DNA from: Chloroflexota bacterium
GTDB lineage: Bacteria > Chloroflexota > Anaerolineae > Aggregatilineales > Phototrophicaceae
Direction: 5' to 3'
Assembly: GCA_011525385.1 (NCBI GenBank)
Contig: WTGF01000059.1
Span: forward strand, 101,193 to 165,192
DNA: 64,000 nucleotides
Positions 53,743 through 63,600 of the stretch are shown here, in pieces. Both the position numbers and the translations under genes were made by a program. The notes beneath the pieces were generated by a model that saw only the letters and a program-made list of their open reading frames with translations, had not been told where the DNA came from and did no database searches. Positions within the stretch are counted from its first letter, which is position 1. Every line of letters starts with the position of its first letter.

Positions 53743-54447
53743 ATGATCCCCTACAAGATTGTCGGCAAATCGGACTTTCGACCCTACGTGGCCTTCTTTG
53801 TCACAGTCACTAATGTCTTGGCCTTCGTCTACGTCCTCTTATATGCCTTTTTCGGCGGATTGTCGCTTGAAGAGGTATATAGCAGTTATGTCTTGAACAT
53901 ATGCGCCCTAAGCCGGCAGAGCCCGCTCGAGACACTGATCGACGGTTTACGAAGCATCTTTCTCCACATGAGCTTTGTGCACCTTACTTCCAACATCATC
54001 ATCTTTTACGTATTCGGCGCTCGCATCGAAGAGCATCTGGGACACTGGAAGTTCCTCGCCTTTTATCTCATTGTCGGTTTCGGCGGGCATTTTGGACACA
54101 TTTTCTTCGATGGCGCGCTCTGTAGCGAACCGCAATACCTGATCGGATCCAGCGGCGCGATCTCGGGCATCATCGGCGCCTTCCTCTTCCTTTTCCCCAC
54201 CGCGCGCATCAGGTCCAAGATCATTTTTCTCAAGATTTTCGGATACGACGTGAATGCCCCCGCCTGGGTCTATCTGGTCTACTGGCTGTTCATGCAGTTC
54301 TTCTACGAAGTTGGTTCAGTGGCGCCGCGAATCAATGTGCATTGGGGCCATGTTGGCGGATTCTTCACCGGGCTGGCGCTCATCTTTGTCATCTCCTTCT
54401 TCATCGCCCCGCCAATGAACGCAAGCCGCCATTCAGCAAACGAATGA
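53743..54447 (+). CDS. Rhomboid-family intramembrane serine protease (first of two)
   Basis: A 234-residue protein with about six membrane segments. Serine is in the GxSG motif GSSG (S137), the catalytic His in NVHWGHVGGFFTG (H203) and the HxxxN motif in FVHLTSNII (H80, N84). The long loop 1 with LHMSF matches rhomboids. It cuts membrane-spanning proteins; substrates are unknown. It resembles the next rhomboid in order and motifs but the sequences have diverged. Repeats lie on both sides. Confidence 0.88.
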   Translation: MIPYKIVGKSDFRPYVAFFVTVTNVLAFVYVLLYAFFGGLSLEEVYSSYVLNICALSRQSPLETLIDGLRSIFLHMSFVHLTSNIIIFYVFGARIEEHLGHWKFLAFYLIVGFGGHFGHIFFDGALCSEPQYLIGSSGAISGIIGAFLFLFPTARIRSKIIFLKIFGYDVNAPAWVYLVYWLFMQFFYEVGSVAPRINVHWGHVGGFFTGLALIFVISFFIAPPMNASRHSANE

Positions 54448-54891
54448 AACCGGCCTCATGCTAGCGTCCAGAACACCTCCCTTGATACTGAAAGGCTTTT
54501 CTCACTAGGACCCACAAAGTCATGCAACTCCAAAATAAAAGTTGGTCGTAGGGGCGAGCCTTGGCTCGCCCGCAACATAGTTTCTTCTGTTGGTTTTTCT
54601 CTGTGCGCTCTGTGTCCTCTGTGTTCAGATTTTCTTGCACGACTTGCTTGAACTACTGAGAGTACAGTTGTTGCAAATCAGATTTGGTGGCAGGTCAAAA
54701 GTTGTGCTCGTAACTTTTTGGCGCGGATTTAGAGGAGCTTTGCCCTTTAAAACTTAAACTTTGTGTCCTTCGTGTCTTTGTGGTGAAAAATAATTTGCTG
54801 CGATCGCCACGCTCCAATACATAGCTGACTTGCGCGAAACCAAAATACTGTGATAACGTAAATAAGTTAGGGCAAGCAAGAGGGCGCGGCC
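54448..54891. other. Gap between the two rhomboid genes, filled with repeats
   Basis: Carries the agtcatgcaactcc block (54518 on), hairpin copy B (54552-54571), ctctgtgtcctctgtgttcag (about 54610-54630) and a ctttgtgtccttcgtgtcttt tract (about 54761-54781) leading to gtggtgaaaaataatttgctgcgatcgcc. No gene is seen. Confidence 0.75.
54552..54571. repeat. GTAGGGG-type palindromic hairpin, copy B
   Basis: GGGCGAGCC (54552-54560), TT, GGCTCGCCC (54563-54571): perfect 9-bp arms, changed from copy A at paired positions. Confidence 0.8.
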
Positions 54892-55605
54892 ATGTTTCCT
54901 TTAACGGTAGTCGGACGAGACAAGAAACTTCCCAAAGCCACCATTGCGCTGATCGTCATCAATATCCTGGTCTTTCTCTGGGAACTGTCAGTGGATGCCC
55001 AGGGCGAAGGCTTCTTGAAGGCTGCCTTGCAAAATTACGGCCTGGAAGTCTGCAAAATCGGCGAACAATCCTTCGGGACGACGACGCTCGATTCATTCCG
55101 CAGCATGTTCCTGCACGCCAGCGTCGCCCATGTGCTGGGCAATATGTGGTTCCTCTTCCTCTTTGGCGGTCTCGTGGAGCGCTACCTCGGCAGTATTAAG
55201 TTTGTCGCCGCCTACCTGACATTTGGGGTCATGGCCACGATCGCGCACGTTATCCTTGGCAATACCATTTGCACAGTCGCCGATACCGGTGTCGTGATTG
55301 GCGCCAGCGGCGCCATAGCCGGTGTCATGGGTGGGTTCCTCTATTTGCGTCCGGGCGCCAAAGTCAAGACGATGCTGGGTTTCTTCCGTCCCTTTGTTTG
55401 GTCGGTCAACGTGCCTGCTTTTCTTTTCCTGGGCTATTGGTTCTTGACCGACATTCTGCAACAAGTGGGATGGATCGGCGTCGAAACCGATGTTGCCCAC
55501 TGGGCGCATATTGGCGGATTCATTGCCGGCTTCGCCTTGATGTTCTTCGCCGGGTTCTTCAAGCCGGCCCCCAAGCCCGATCCACTGGAACACCTGGCCG
55601 AGTGA
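54892..55605 (+). CDS. Rhomboid-family intramembrane serine protease (second of two)
   Basis: A 237-residue protein with about six membrane segments. Active-site motifs are complete: GASG (S139), VAHWAHIGGFIAGF for the His, and LHASVAHVLGNMW for the HxxxN motif. It lies about 440 bp after the first rhomboid and likely arose by duplication. The short basic start and a polar C-terminal tail face the cytoplasm or exterior as in GlpG-like proteins. Substrate unknown. Confidence 0.9.
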   Translation: MFPLTVVGRDKKLPKATIALIVINILVFLWELSVDAQGEGFLKAALQNYGLEVCKIGEQSFGTTTLDSFRSMFLHASVAHVLGNMWFLFLFGGLVERYLGSIKFVAAYLTFGVMATIAHVILGNTICTVADTGVVIGASGAIAGVMGGFLYLRPGAKVKTMLGFFRPFVWSVNVPAFLFLGYWFLTDILQQVGWIGVETDVAHWAHIGGFIAGFALMFFAGFFKPAPKPDPLEHLAE

Positions 55606-55925
55606 TCCCGACAGACCGACGATAGGTCTCTGATTTAACAGACCTGCCAAAATCCATCTACAGTCACGCCGAAATCTCTAGGGGCGACTGGCCTGCGGCG
55701 TTGACGGTCAGTGCCCACGCGACACATTGCAATGGATCATTAATGAAATTCTGGCCTAGCCGGCGAGGTCTCGCAATTGCACAGATGAAATACCTTGGTC
55801 CGTGCTGGCGCTTCCCCTCCCTGATGCTTCGGCGAGGGGGCCGGGGGCTGGGGTTGAAAATCCTGTCTCCCTCGCTCATTGCAAGCGGATGGCGCGTTAT
55901 TTTCTGTCGGCGCGCCCGCGAGCGC
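55606..55925. other. Gap with partial copy of the GC-rich repeat core
   Basis: 55808-55860 (cttcccctccctgatgcttc, then gaggggg and ctggggttgaaaa) matches the core of the 140-bp repeat at 50751-50892. The rest shows nothing gene-like. Confidence 0.6.
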
Positions 55926-56645
55926 CTAGAGAAACGGCACGTACAGGATGACCAGATTGGCGACAATCTGGCAAACCCAGGCGGCCGCCAAACCGTTTCG
56001 CTCGCGAACGTAGACAAAGACCATATTCATCAAAAGCAAGATAATGACGATAACCGCCGTTACAGTGTGTAACCGTATCACCGTCTGCCACATAACGGGA
56101 AAAAAAAGAACCACATTCCAGAGCGTCGCCAAGGCGCCCACTACCCAGAAGGGCAGCTGCTTTTGCAGCAAACCGCGGAAAAACAAAGTCTCCGAGATTG
56201 GCATCACAAACACCAGAAACGCCAGCAGGCTGCCTGCGGTCATCCCCGGGAACATTTGCGCTGTCGCCGGTTCCAGGATTGGTTGACGCAAAAATACCAT
56301 GAAGGGTATGCCCAGCAGCAATCCATAGAGCAGCCCCCAGCCGATGTTCTCCGGCCGTTCCTGCCCGATGCGCTCCATGTTGCCTAACAACCAGGATAAA
56401 ATGCTTACCCCGGAAAGCGCGCCCCAGGCAAGCGTGTAGCGCAAATCGGCATTATCCGGCAACAATGGACTTAGACCAACGCTGAGCGCCGCCGCAATCA
56501 TGAACCCGAAAATCGGATCGCTCGCGGCGCCGCGATATTGCGCGGGCGAAGCGCTCTCAACTTGCGGCGTTTCAATGGCGTCATCGCCCCTTGATTCTAT
56601 GTCAGGGGGGGCGTTTGCGAGATCCCGCGGAGACTCTTCTATCAT
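55926..56645 (-). CDS. CPBP-like (Abi/CAAX-protease fold) membrane protein, active site altered
   Basis: A 239-residue protein. An acidic N-terminus of about 40 residues precedes about seven membrane segments. MPISETLFFRGLLQ is the EExxxR region of the CPBP family, but only the first Glu (E152) and Arg (R157) remain; the second Glu is Thr. The later FxxxH and HxxxN motifs look like FFPVMW and CQIVAN, with both His lost. It is thus probably a non-catalytic relative. Its ATG overlaps the threonine aldolase stop as ATGA (56642-56645). Confidence 0.7.
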   Translation of the reverse strand: MIEESPRDLANAPPDIESRGDDAIETPQVESASPAQYRGAASDPIFGFMIAAALSVGLSPLLPDNADLRYTLAWGALSGVSILSWLLGNMERIGQERPENIGWGLLYGLLLGIPFMVFLRQPILEPATAQMFPGMTAGSLLAFLVFVMPISETLFFRGLLQKQLPFWVVGALATLWNVVLFFPVMWQTVIRLHTVTAVIVIILLLMNMVFVYVRERNGLAAAWVCQIVANLVILYVPFL

Positions 56646-57682
56646 GTCAGGATGGTTCTCACCGCTGCAAGTACCGTATCAATCGCTTGCTGGTCAATCC
56701 AGTAATGGGTGCGCAGTCGAATTGAGCCCTTTTCGCCCCCATATGGCGACATGAAGACATTATATTCTTGACGCAACAAGTGGACAAATTGCTCTGAAGT
56801 CATGCCAGCGTCTTCCGCCAGCGAAAAATAGACGAAGTTGGTGCTCTGCTGCTCAACGATTACTTGCGCTATCTCGCTCAGCCCTTCGGCCAACAAGCCC
56901 GCGTTCCTGTGGTCCTCGCGCAAGCGATCTTTCATCTTGTGCAAAGCGATCAATCCGGCCGCCGCCAGGACGCCCGCCTGTCGCAAGCTGCCGCCGAGCG
57001 CCTTGCGCGCGCGGCGCGCTCGCCTAATGAAATCCGGTGAGCCCAGCAATACTGATCCCGCTGGCGCGCATAATCCCTTGGAAAGACAGAAAGTGACGGA
57101 ATCGGCGCCCGCCACAAGCTCTTTTACATCAACATTGAAGGCCGCGGCCGCGTTAAAGATCCTCGCGCCGTCGATATGCAGTAGCAAGCCGCGTTCCTGC
57201 GCCAGTCTGGCAACCTGGGCCGTGTACTCGGCGGACAAGGGTATGCCGCCAGCCGCGTTATGCGTATTTTCCAGGGCCACGAGTCGCGTAATCGGTTTAT
57301 GCTCATCGTCTGGCTGAATCGCGTTTTCAATGTCCCGCAAGCGCAATGTAGCGTCCGCCTGCACGGGGATAGTATGCGGCAGGATGCCGCCGATCTGCGC
57401 GACGCCCCCTTGCTCAAAGCGGAAGATATGCGACGTATCGCCCACGATTATCGAATCGCCTCGCTGGCAGTGCGCCAATAAAGCGCAGAGGTTGCCCTGC
57501 GTGCCGCTGGTTACAAAAACAGCCGCTTCCTTGCCCAGCATTGCGGCCGCGTCGGCTTCCAACTGATTGACTGTGGGATCGTCGTGGTATACGTCATCGC
57601 CAACAACCGCATTCGCCATCGCCTCCCGCATTTCCGCGGTCGGATGCGAAACTGTATCACTTCTCAGATCTATTGTTTTCAT
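56642..57682 (-). CDS. ltaE: Low-specificity L-threonine aldolase
   Basis: A 346-residue PLP enzyme. ATG 57682 gives the standard start MKTIDLRSDTVSHPT; the frame opens 9 codons earlier. DDVYHDDPTVNQLE, VALENTHNAAGG, LHIDGARIFNAAAA and the PLP lysine in FCLSKGLCAPAGS are conserved. It cleaves L-threonine or allo-threonine to glycine and acetaldehyde. It may share a transcript with the CPBP-like gene downstream. Confidence 0.93.
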   Translation of the reverse strand: MKTIDLRSDTVSHPTAEMREAMANAVVGDDVYHDDPTVNQLEADAAAMLGKEAAVFVTSGTQGNLCALLAHCQRGDSIIVGDTSHIFRFEQGGVAQIGGILPHTIPVQADATLRLRDIENAIQPDDEHKPITRLVALENTHNAAGGIPLSAEYTAQVARLAQERGLLLHIDGARIFNAAAAFNVDVKELVAGADSVTFCLSKGLCAPAGSVLLGSPDFIRRARRARKALGGSLRQAGVLAAAGLIALHKMKDRLREDHRNAGLLAEGLSEIAQVIVEQQSTNFVYFSLAEDAGMTSEQFVHLLRQEYNVFMSPYGGEKGSIRLRTHYWIDQQAIDTVLAAVRTILT

Positions 57683-58071
57683 ATAGAAAAACGCCCGCCT
57701 GTTGCCCAAAGCATCTGCTCAGATACTAGTCAGTAAGAACAGCTATGGCAATAGCCAATGAATCAGGGCAATCGCTTCGAATGGCTTTGTCCGCCACAGA
57801 ACGCCTGGGCGCCAGCCGTCAAGTCGCGAAAGTCGAGAGGCTCCCCTTCGCCCCTTGTGGAATTCCCGCCCTGAACTTGTCCCGTCTAGCGGCGAGATTG
57901 AGAGGGTCGAAAGGCCCGGGGCTGGGGTAGAATTTCCACAGTCACCGCCGGGACCCCCGCGAGTCCAACCCCGATCGGTGGGCGACCCGCCCATACATTG
58001 ACTCTGCAGTTTCTTGCCCTATTCTAGTGTAGTTGCCGCAGGGCAAACGGCCGGGAGATCAGGGCTGTATG
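57683..58071. other. Gap between threonine aldolase and the FN3-like gene
   Basis: Contains another short piece of the GC-rich repeat core (57917-57935, ggcccggggctggggtagaa). Nothing gene-like, no clear promoter for ltaE. Confidence 0.5.
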
Positions 58072-59850
58072 TCAGCCGCAATTGCCGGTTGCCACGACGT
58101 AACCGGCGCTGACCCAACCCACCAGGCCATTGTAATCGATCTGGAACCAATTAGTCGTCCGCGCCAGCGCGGCTGTGTAATCACCGCGATACCAGCCCAG
58201 GATTTGCCCGGCCGGGCGCTCCCGCAAATTGAGCAATTCATTGCTGCCGATCCGGCAGTTTGCCAACGGCCTCATGCTATCCAGACTGTCGGCGATCAAG
58301 TAAGGATCCGAAGTCGCGATCGCGGTCGCCGTCGCTGTCGCTGTCGGCGCGATCTCATAGGTGGGCTGGCCCGGCATCAGCACAACCGTGCCTGCGCGAT
58401 CAATTTGGGCGCAAGTCTTGCCGGCGCGCGCGTAAGACTCCAGCGTCGTCTGGGCGCGTGGACTCGTGCTGGCATCGAGAAAGAGCAGCGAACCCGTGCC
58501 CTCCAAACAGACCTCGGCCTCCAACCTCAGCGGACTCCAAACATCAATCGCCGCTCTGGCGCCGGCGTCGATCACCGACTGGTAGCCAAGGTAGGCGACT
58601 TTTATCTCGCGAAACTGAATCCAGGGGCTGTCGCTCTTCACAACAGCGCCGACCGGCAGCCGCGAATGGTCCTGCGTCGGGTAAGGCAGGTGGTCCACGC
58701 CCGGCTTCGGGGTCGGTTTCGCCTCTGACTGCCGTCGCGACCCGGACGATCCGCCTGAATCCCGGTCACCCGTATCTCTTTGCCCCGGCGGCGAATCCGC
58801 GATTGAACTGGTCCCGCCGAAGACGAAAGTTGTCCACGTCGACCAGGGAGAAAAGCCGTTCGCGCCAGTGGCGCGGATTCTTGTCCTGTAACTTTCTTGA
58901 TCTACGCAGCAATTGGTGGCGCTGGTCAAATCCTCCTCGACGAAATTGCCGGTCATCAGCGTGGTGGTCGTGCCATCGGTACCGACCTGCAACTCGAGAT
59001 CATAGCCCGTCGCGCCCGTAGGGGCACTCCAGGACGCTATCCCCGTTTCGGACGCAACGCTAAGACCTGTCGGCGTGTTGGGTATCGAGCTAGTCCCGCT
59101 GAAGGTGAATGCGCTCCAGCTCGTCCAGGGAGAAAAGCCGTTGCTGCCGACGGCGCGGATTCGGCTGTGGTAGCTCTTGCCGTTCAGGCAGCAGTTGCGG
59201 GCGTTGGGGGCGGTGCGAAAACCCACCGTAGCCACATCGCCGGGCAGCAAGGCCACTGCATCGCCATGGTCATCGAGATCAGACGCATCGCCTGGCCGAA
59301 GTTCCAGATCGTAATTGGAGGCGCTGCTGGATTTTGTCCAGGTGGCTACGCCAGTGCTGGCGGCGACCGCGTAATTGGTCGGCGCGGCGGGTATCGAGCT
59401 TGTACCGCTGAAGGTGAACGCGCTCCAACTCGTCCAGGCCGAATTGCCGTTGCTGCCGACGGCGCGGATTCGGCTGTGGTAGCTCTCGCCGTTCAGGCAG
59501 CAGTTGCGGGCGTTGGGGGCGGTGCGAAAATCCACCGTAGCCACATCGCCGGGCCTCAAAGTCACTGCATCGCCGTGGTCATCGAGGTCAGTCGCATCGC
59601 CTGGCCGAAGTTCCAGATCGTAATTGGAGGCGCCGCTGGATTTTGTCCAGGTGGCTACGCCAGTGCTGACGGCGACCGCGTAATTGGTCGGCGCGGCGGG
59701 CGCGCTTTGCGCTTGTGCCGGCAGACCGGCCACGATTGCGCAAAGGCCAAGACACAGCAGAAGTGCTCGAAGGCGCCTGATCGCTATCGCCCCTCTCTCT
59801 CGATTGCAGGTATTTTTCTGGAATAGGCCTATGGAGAAGTGTGAATTCAT
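58072..59850 (-). CDS. Secreted protein with three FN3-like repeats and a C-terminal SH3b-like domain
   Basis: From ATG 59850 (CAGGAG 6 nt upstream) the protein has 592 residues; the TTG at 59856 is not needed. A signal peptide (RALLLCLGLCAIVAGLPAQAQ) is followed by three FN3-like units of about 103 residues (start PTNYAV, end FTFSGTSS), each with adjacent cysteines (ARNCCLNG twice, ATNCCVDQ). A Ser/Arg-rich linker, a soluble beta-rich region (about 385-500) and an SH3b-like end (NLRERPAG...WFQIDYNGLVGWVSAGYV) follow. Probably extracellular adhesion or wall binding. The first two repeats are nearly identical in DNA. Confidence 0.82.
   Translation of the reverse strand: MNSHFSIGLFQKNTCNRERGAIAIRRLRALLLCLGLCAIVAGLPAQAQSAPAAPTNYAVAVSTGVATWTKSSGASNYDLELRPGDATDLDDHGDAVTLRPGDVATVDFRTAPNARNCCLNGESYHSRIRAVGSNGNSAWTSWSAFTFSGTSSIPAAPTNYAVAASTGVATWTKSSSASNYDLELRPGDASDLDDHGDAVALLPGDVATVGFRTAPNARNCCLNGKSYHSRIRAVGSNGFSPWTSWSAFTFSGTSSIPNTPTGLSVASETGIASWSAPTGATGYDLELQVGTDGTTTTLMTGNFVEEDLTSATNCCVDQESYRTRIRATGANGFSPWSTWTTFVFGGTSSIADSPPGQRDTGDRDSGGSSGSRRQSEAKPTPKPGVDHLPYPTQDHSRLPVGAVVKSDSPWIQFREIKVAYLGYQSVIDAGARAAIDVWSPLRLEAEVCLEGTGSLLFLDASTSPRAQTTLESYARAGKTCAQIDRAGTVVLMPGQPTYEIAPTATATATAIATSDPYLIADSLDSMRPLANCRIGSNELLNLRERPAGQILGWYRGDYTAALARTTNWFQIDYNGLVGWVSAGYVVATGNCG
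59081..59698. repeat. Recent 309-bp tandem duplication inside the FN3-like gene
   Basis: 59081-59389 and 59390-59698 are adjacent, equally long and differ at only about twenty positions. They encode the first two FN3-like repeats. The third unit is clearly older. Misassembly in short-read data is possible. Confidence 0.85.
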
Positions 59851-60602
59851 TTTCAACTCCTGAGATTTGCTACATATATCTGATTAGTATAACGGCATGC
59901 AAAATTTGTTGCGCAACGCGGCGGCCCGTCTTTTTCAGTTGAAAAATACAAACGAGAATAGCCTCTTTGCCCGCAGCATCAGCGCCCAGGGCAGTCGCAT
60001 CAAATCATTTATTCACCGCGGAGGCGCAGAAGTAGAACCGGCAGAGTCATGCAACTCCAACATAAGAGTCGCCCGCAAGATATATTCATCTGTTGCTTTT
60101 TCTCTGCGCTGTCGGTCAGTGTCTACGCGACCCTCTGCGTGCTCTGTGTTCAGATTCTCTTGGATGACTTGCTTGCACTTGCTTCTGTGCTGTCGGTCAG
60201 TGCCGGCGGGCTGTGTCTACGCGCCCAACGCGCCCCTCGCTGGTCAAAAAACCTTTGTGTTCTTCGTGTCTTTTGTGGTGAAAAATGCCCTCTGCTTCTC
60301 TGATCGGCGTCGCTTTTGAACCCAAAAGACTTATTATTATTTGCGAGAGCGCGGCCCGCCTGCTCGCTGACACCGAGTGGCGACAATTAGCTACTTTCAT
60401 CGCGCATGTGACCAGAACTGTTATTACTACTGAGTGCGGGAAGACGATTTTCCCCTCACGCGCCGCCCGGCTCTGCTTGGCGCCTGTGCGGAAACTTCAC
60501 CCGAATTATTGGAGTGCAGCGCCCGAGTCCGGTAACATATCATTGAGTGCAGCCGCTGATATTCTTGGTCATAAGCATTCGCTTTGCCGCTGGGAGCCGT
60601 CG
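59851..60602. other. Repeat-filled gap upstream of the Ca2+-ATPase gene
   Basis: Starts with cagggcagtcgcatcaaatcat (22 bases, 59987-60008), close to the left end of the 53238 element; then agtcatgcaactccaacata (60046 on), ctctgcgtgctctgtgttca, gggctgtgtctacgcgcccaa and ctttgtgttcttcgtgtctt before 60290. The last ~300 bases before the ATPase ATG hold no recognised feature. The open frame from 60285 into the ATPase is not protein coding. Confidence 0.65.
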
Positions 60603-63600
60603 ATGACCGAAGTCTATCAACAAGCACTAGACCAGACCTTGGACGCGCTGGGCGTTGACAAGACCGCAGGGCTTGATTTTGCTGAAGTCCTGTCACGCCA
60701 AAGTAGATATGGCAACAACGCCCTTCCCGCCGACGAAGGCGTCAACTGGTTCAAGCTCATACTCGCGCAGTTCGCCGATATCATGGTCGTCATTCTCATT
60801 CTCGCGGCGGCGATTTCGGCCTTCCTGGGCGAGGCAACCGACGTCATTGTCATCCTGGCAATCGTTGCTTTGAACGCCATGCTCGGGATATATCAGGAAT
60901 ACCAGGCGGAACAGGCGCTCGCTGCCCTAAGCCGACTGCAAGTGCCTCGAGTCCGGGTTCGGCGCGCTGGCCAAGTGCGCGAGATCAGCGCCGAAGAACT
61001 CGTTCCCGGCGACATCGTGCTCATTGCCGAAGGGGACCGCATTCCGGCAGACGGCAGACTCATCGAGACCATCAACCTGGAAATTGAAGAAGCGGTGCTC
61101 ACCGGCGAATCGCTGCCGGTCAGCAAGGATACAGCTCCCATCGCCTCGGACAATGTAGCGCTTGGCGACCGAAGCAATATGGCATTCATGGGCACCGCGG
61201 TCAATTATGGTCGCGGGGAAATGGTCGTCACCAGCACCGGATTGCGCACCGAAATCGGCAACATTGCCGCCATGCTGCTGCAAGTCGAAGAAGGTGTCAC
61301 GCCTCTTCAGCGGCGCTTGAATCAACTCGGTCGCGTGCTGGCAACTGGCGCCCTGATCGTCGTCGCCATCGTCTTCGCGGTAGGGTTCGCCGTACAAGGC
61401 ATACCCGCCGACCAGATGTTTTTGATCGCCATCAGCCTGGCCGTCGCCGCAGTGCCCGAAGGATTGCCCGCCCTGGTCACAATCGGCCTGTCGCTCGGCG
61501 CCAATCGCATGGTCAAGCGCGACGCGCTCATTCGCAGGCTGCCGGCCGTCGAGACCTTGGGTTCGGTTTCCGTCATCTGTTCGGACAAAACCGGCACCCT
61601 CACCAGGAATGAAATGACCGCGACATTCCTGGTCTTGCCGGATCACGACGAGATAAAGATTCACGGATCCGGTTACCGGCCCGAAGGGGAATTGACCTAT
61701 TTGGGTACGCGAGACCCCGACCGGCGGGCTACGGCTGTAGACATCGACCGGGACGAGCTGGTCGCCCGCATGCTCCGGGCCATGGCCCTGTCCACCAATG
61801 CTTATCTGGAAGCTGAATCCTCGGGAAACCGAGTCAAAGTTGTAGGAGACAACACCGAAGCAGCCTTGCTTGTGGCGGCGCAAAAAGCCGGCTTGACACG
61901 CCAGCGCCTGGAGCAGGACCTGCCGCGCGTGGCGGAGTTGCCCTTCAGCAGCGACCGCAAAGCCATGACGACGATACACCAAGTTTCGGGTGACTCGGCA
62001 GCGCAACTGTTCCCCGGCGCGACTTGCCTGGCGATCACCAAGGGAGCCCCCGATAACTTGATCGAGTGGGCGCAGGCCGAACAAACGCCTGACGGTCCCA
62101 AGCCCATGGACGAAGATCGTCGCCGGGGATGGCAGCGGCGCGTCGACCGCATGGCGAATGATGGACTGCGTGTTTTGGGAGTCGCCTGCCGATCCTTGGA
62201 CGAGATTCCCAAGGATGTGACCTGGGATATCGAACGCGAGCTCACGCTGCTTGGCTTGGTTGGCATCCTCGATCCCGCGCGTCCGGAAGCGCCCGAAGCA
62301 GTTCGACATGCCAAAGAAGCGGGCATCCGCACGATCATGATCACCGGCGACCACGTCTTGACCGCGGAAGCTATCGCCAGAGATCTGGGCATCCTGAGCG
62401 CGGATCAAAAGGCCATCACTGGCGCGCAACTGGATGCGATGAGCAGGGACGACCTGGCGTTAGCCCTTCAAAGCGCGACTTGCTTCGCGCGCGTTTCGCC
62501 GGTGCACAAACTCACGCTGGTGCAATCGCTGCAGCGAACCGGCAATATCGTGGCCATGACCGGCGACGGCGTCAACGACGCCCCCGCGCTAAAACAGGCG
62601 GATATCGGCGTCGCCATGGGTATCACCGGCGCCGACGTCAGCAAAGGCGCCGCGGAAATGATACTGACTGACGACAACTTCCGTTCCATCGTCTCCGCGG
62701 TCGAGGAAGGCCGCGCCATCTACGACAATATCAAGAAATTCATCAAATATCTCCTGAGTTCCAATGTCGGCGAGATACTGGTGATGTTCGTCGCGCTTTT
62801 GATCAATTTGCCCATTCCCCTGCTCGCCATCCAGATACTCTGGATCAACCTGGTCACGGACGGATTGCCAGCCATCGCACTGGGTTTTGAACCGGCCGAA
62901 GCTGGCGTTATGCAGCGGCGACCGCGCCCAATCAACGAGAGCATTTTCGCGGGTGGCACGGGACGGCACATTATCTGGGTCGGCATCTTGATAGCGATCT
63001 TGACTTTAGGCAGCTATGTCTGGGGATACGCGACCATCGGCTTGGATGCCCGCAGTCCCTCATTGGGTCTGGAGAAACTGCAGCGCTCGGACATTGTCGC
63101 CCTCGCCGGAGAAGCATACGTGCCGGAACAATGGGATGCCTGGGAAGACGAGGCGCAAATCGCCTTCCTCGCGGGGCGCGACAGCGCGGCTGGCTCGCAA
63201 TTCCTGGAAGACCAGGCACATCTCGACGGGGGCGATCCGGGCCGCGAATTGCTAAACCGCGTCGAGCGGATCCCCCGGACCATCGCCTTCACAGTGCTGG
63301 CATTCACACAGATGTTCGAGGTCATGGCCATTCATGCCGGCGACCGCAGCTCGTTTTTCCGCACTGGGTTCAAAGGCAATCGGCTCTTGTTCTGGGCGGT
63401 GCTGTCCACATTCCTCTTGCAACTGATAGTGGTTTATCTGCCTTTCGTCCAAGATCTCTTCGATACCAGCGCGCTGACCATGACCCAGATAACCGTCAGT
63501 TTCCTTGCCGCGTCCGTCGTGCTCTTCGCCGTTGAACTGGAAAAAACGATCATCCGCCGCGAATTAAAGGCCGAAGAAAGCCGGATCCTGCGATCAATGT

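Noticed and set aside
60285..60602. 106-codon N-terminal extension of the Ca2+-ATPase frame
   Set aside because: It begins in an intergenic repeat, has no family match in style, and the ATG at 60603 has a ribosome site and the normal family start.
60927..62429. 500-codon antisense frame under the Ca2+-ATPase gene
   Set aside because: Shadow of a GC-rich coding region; amino acid composition is not protein-like.
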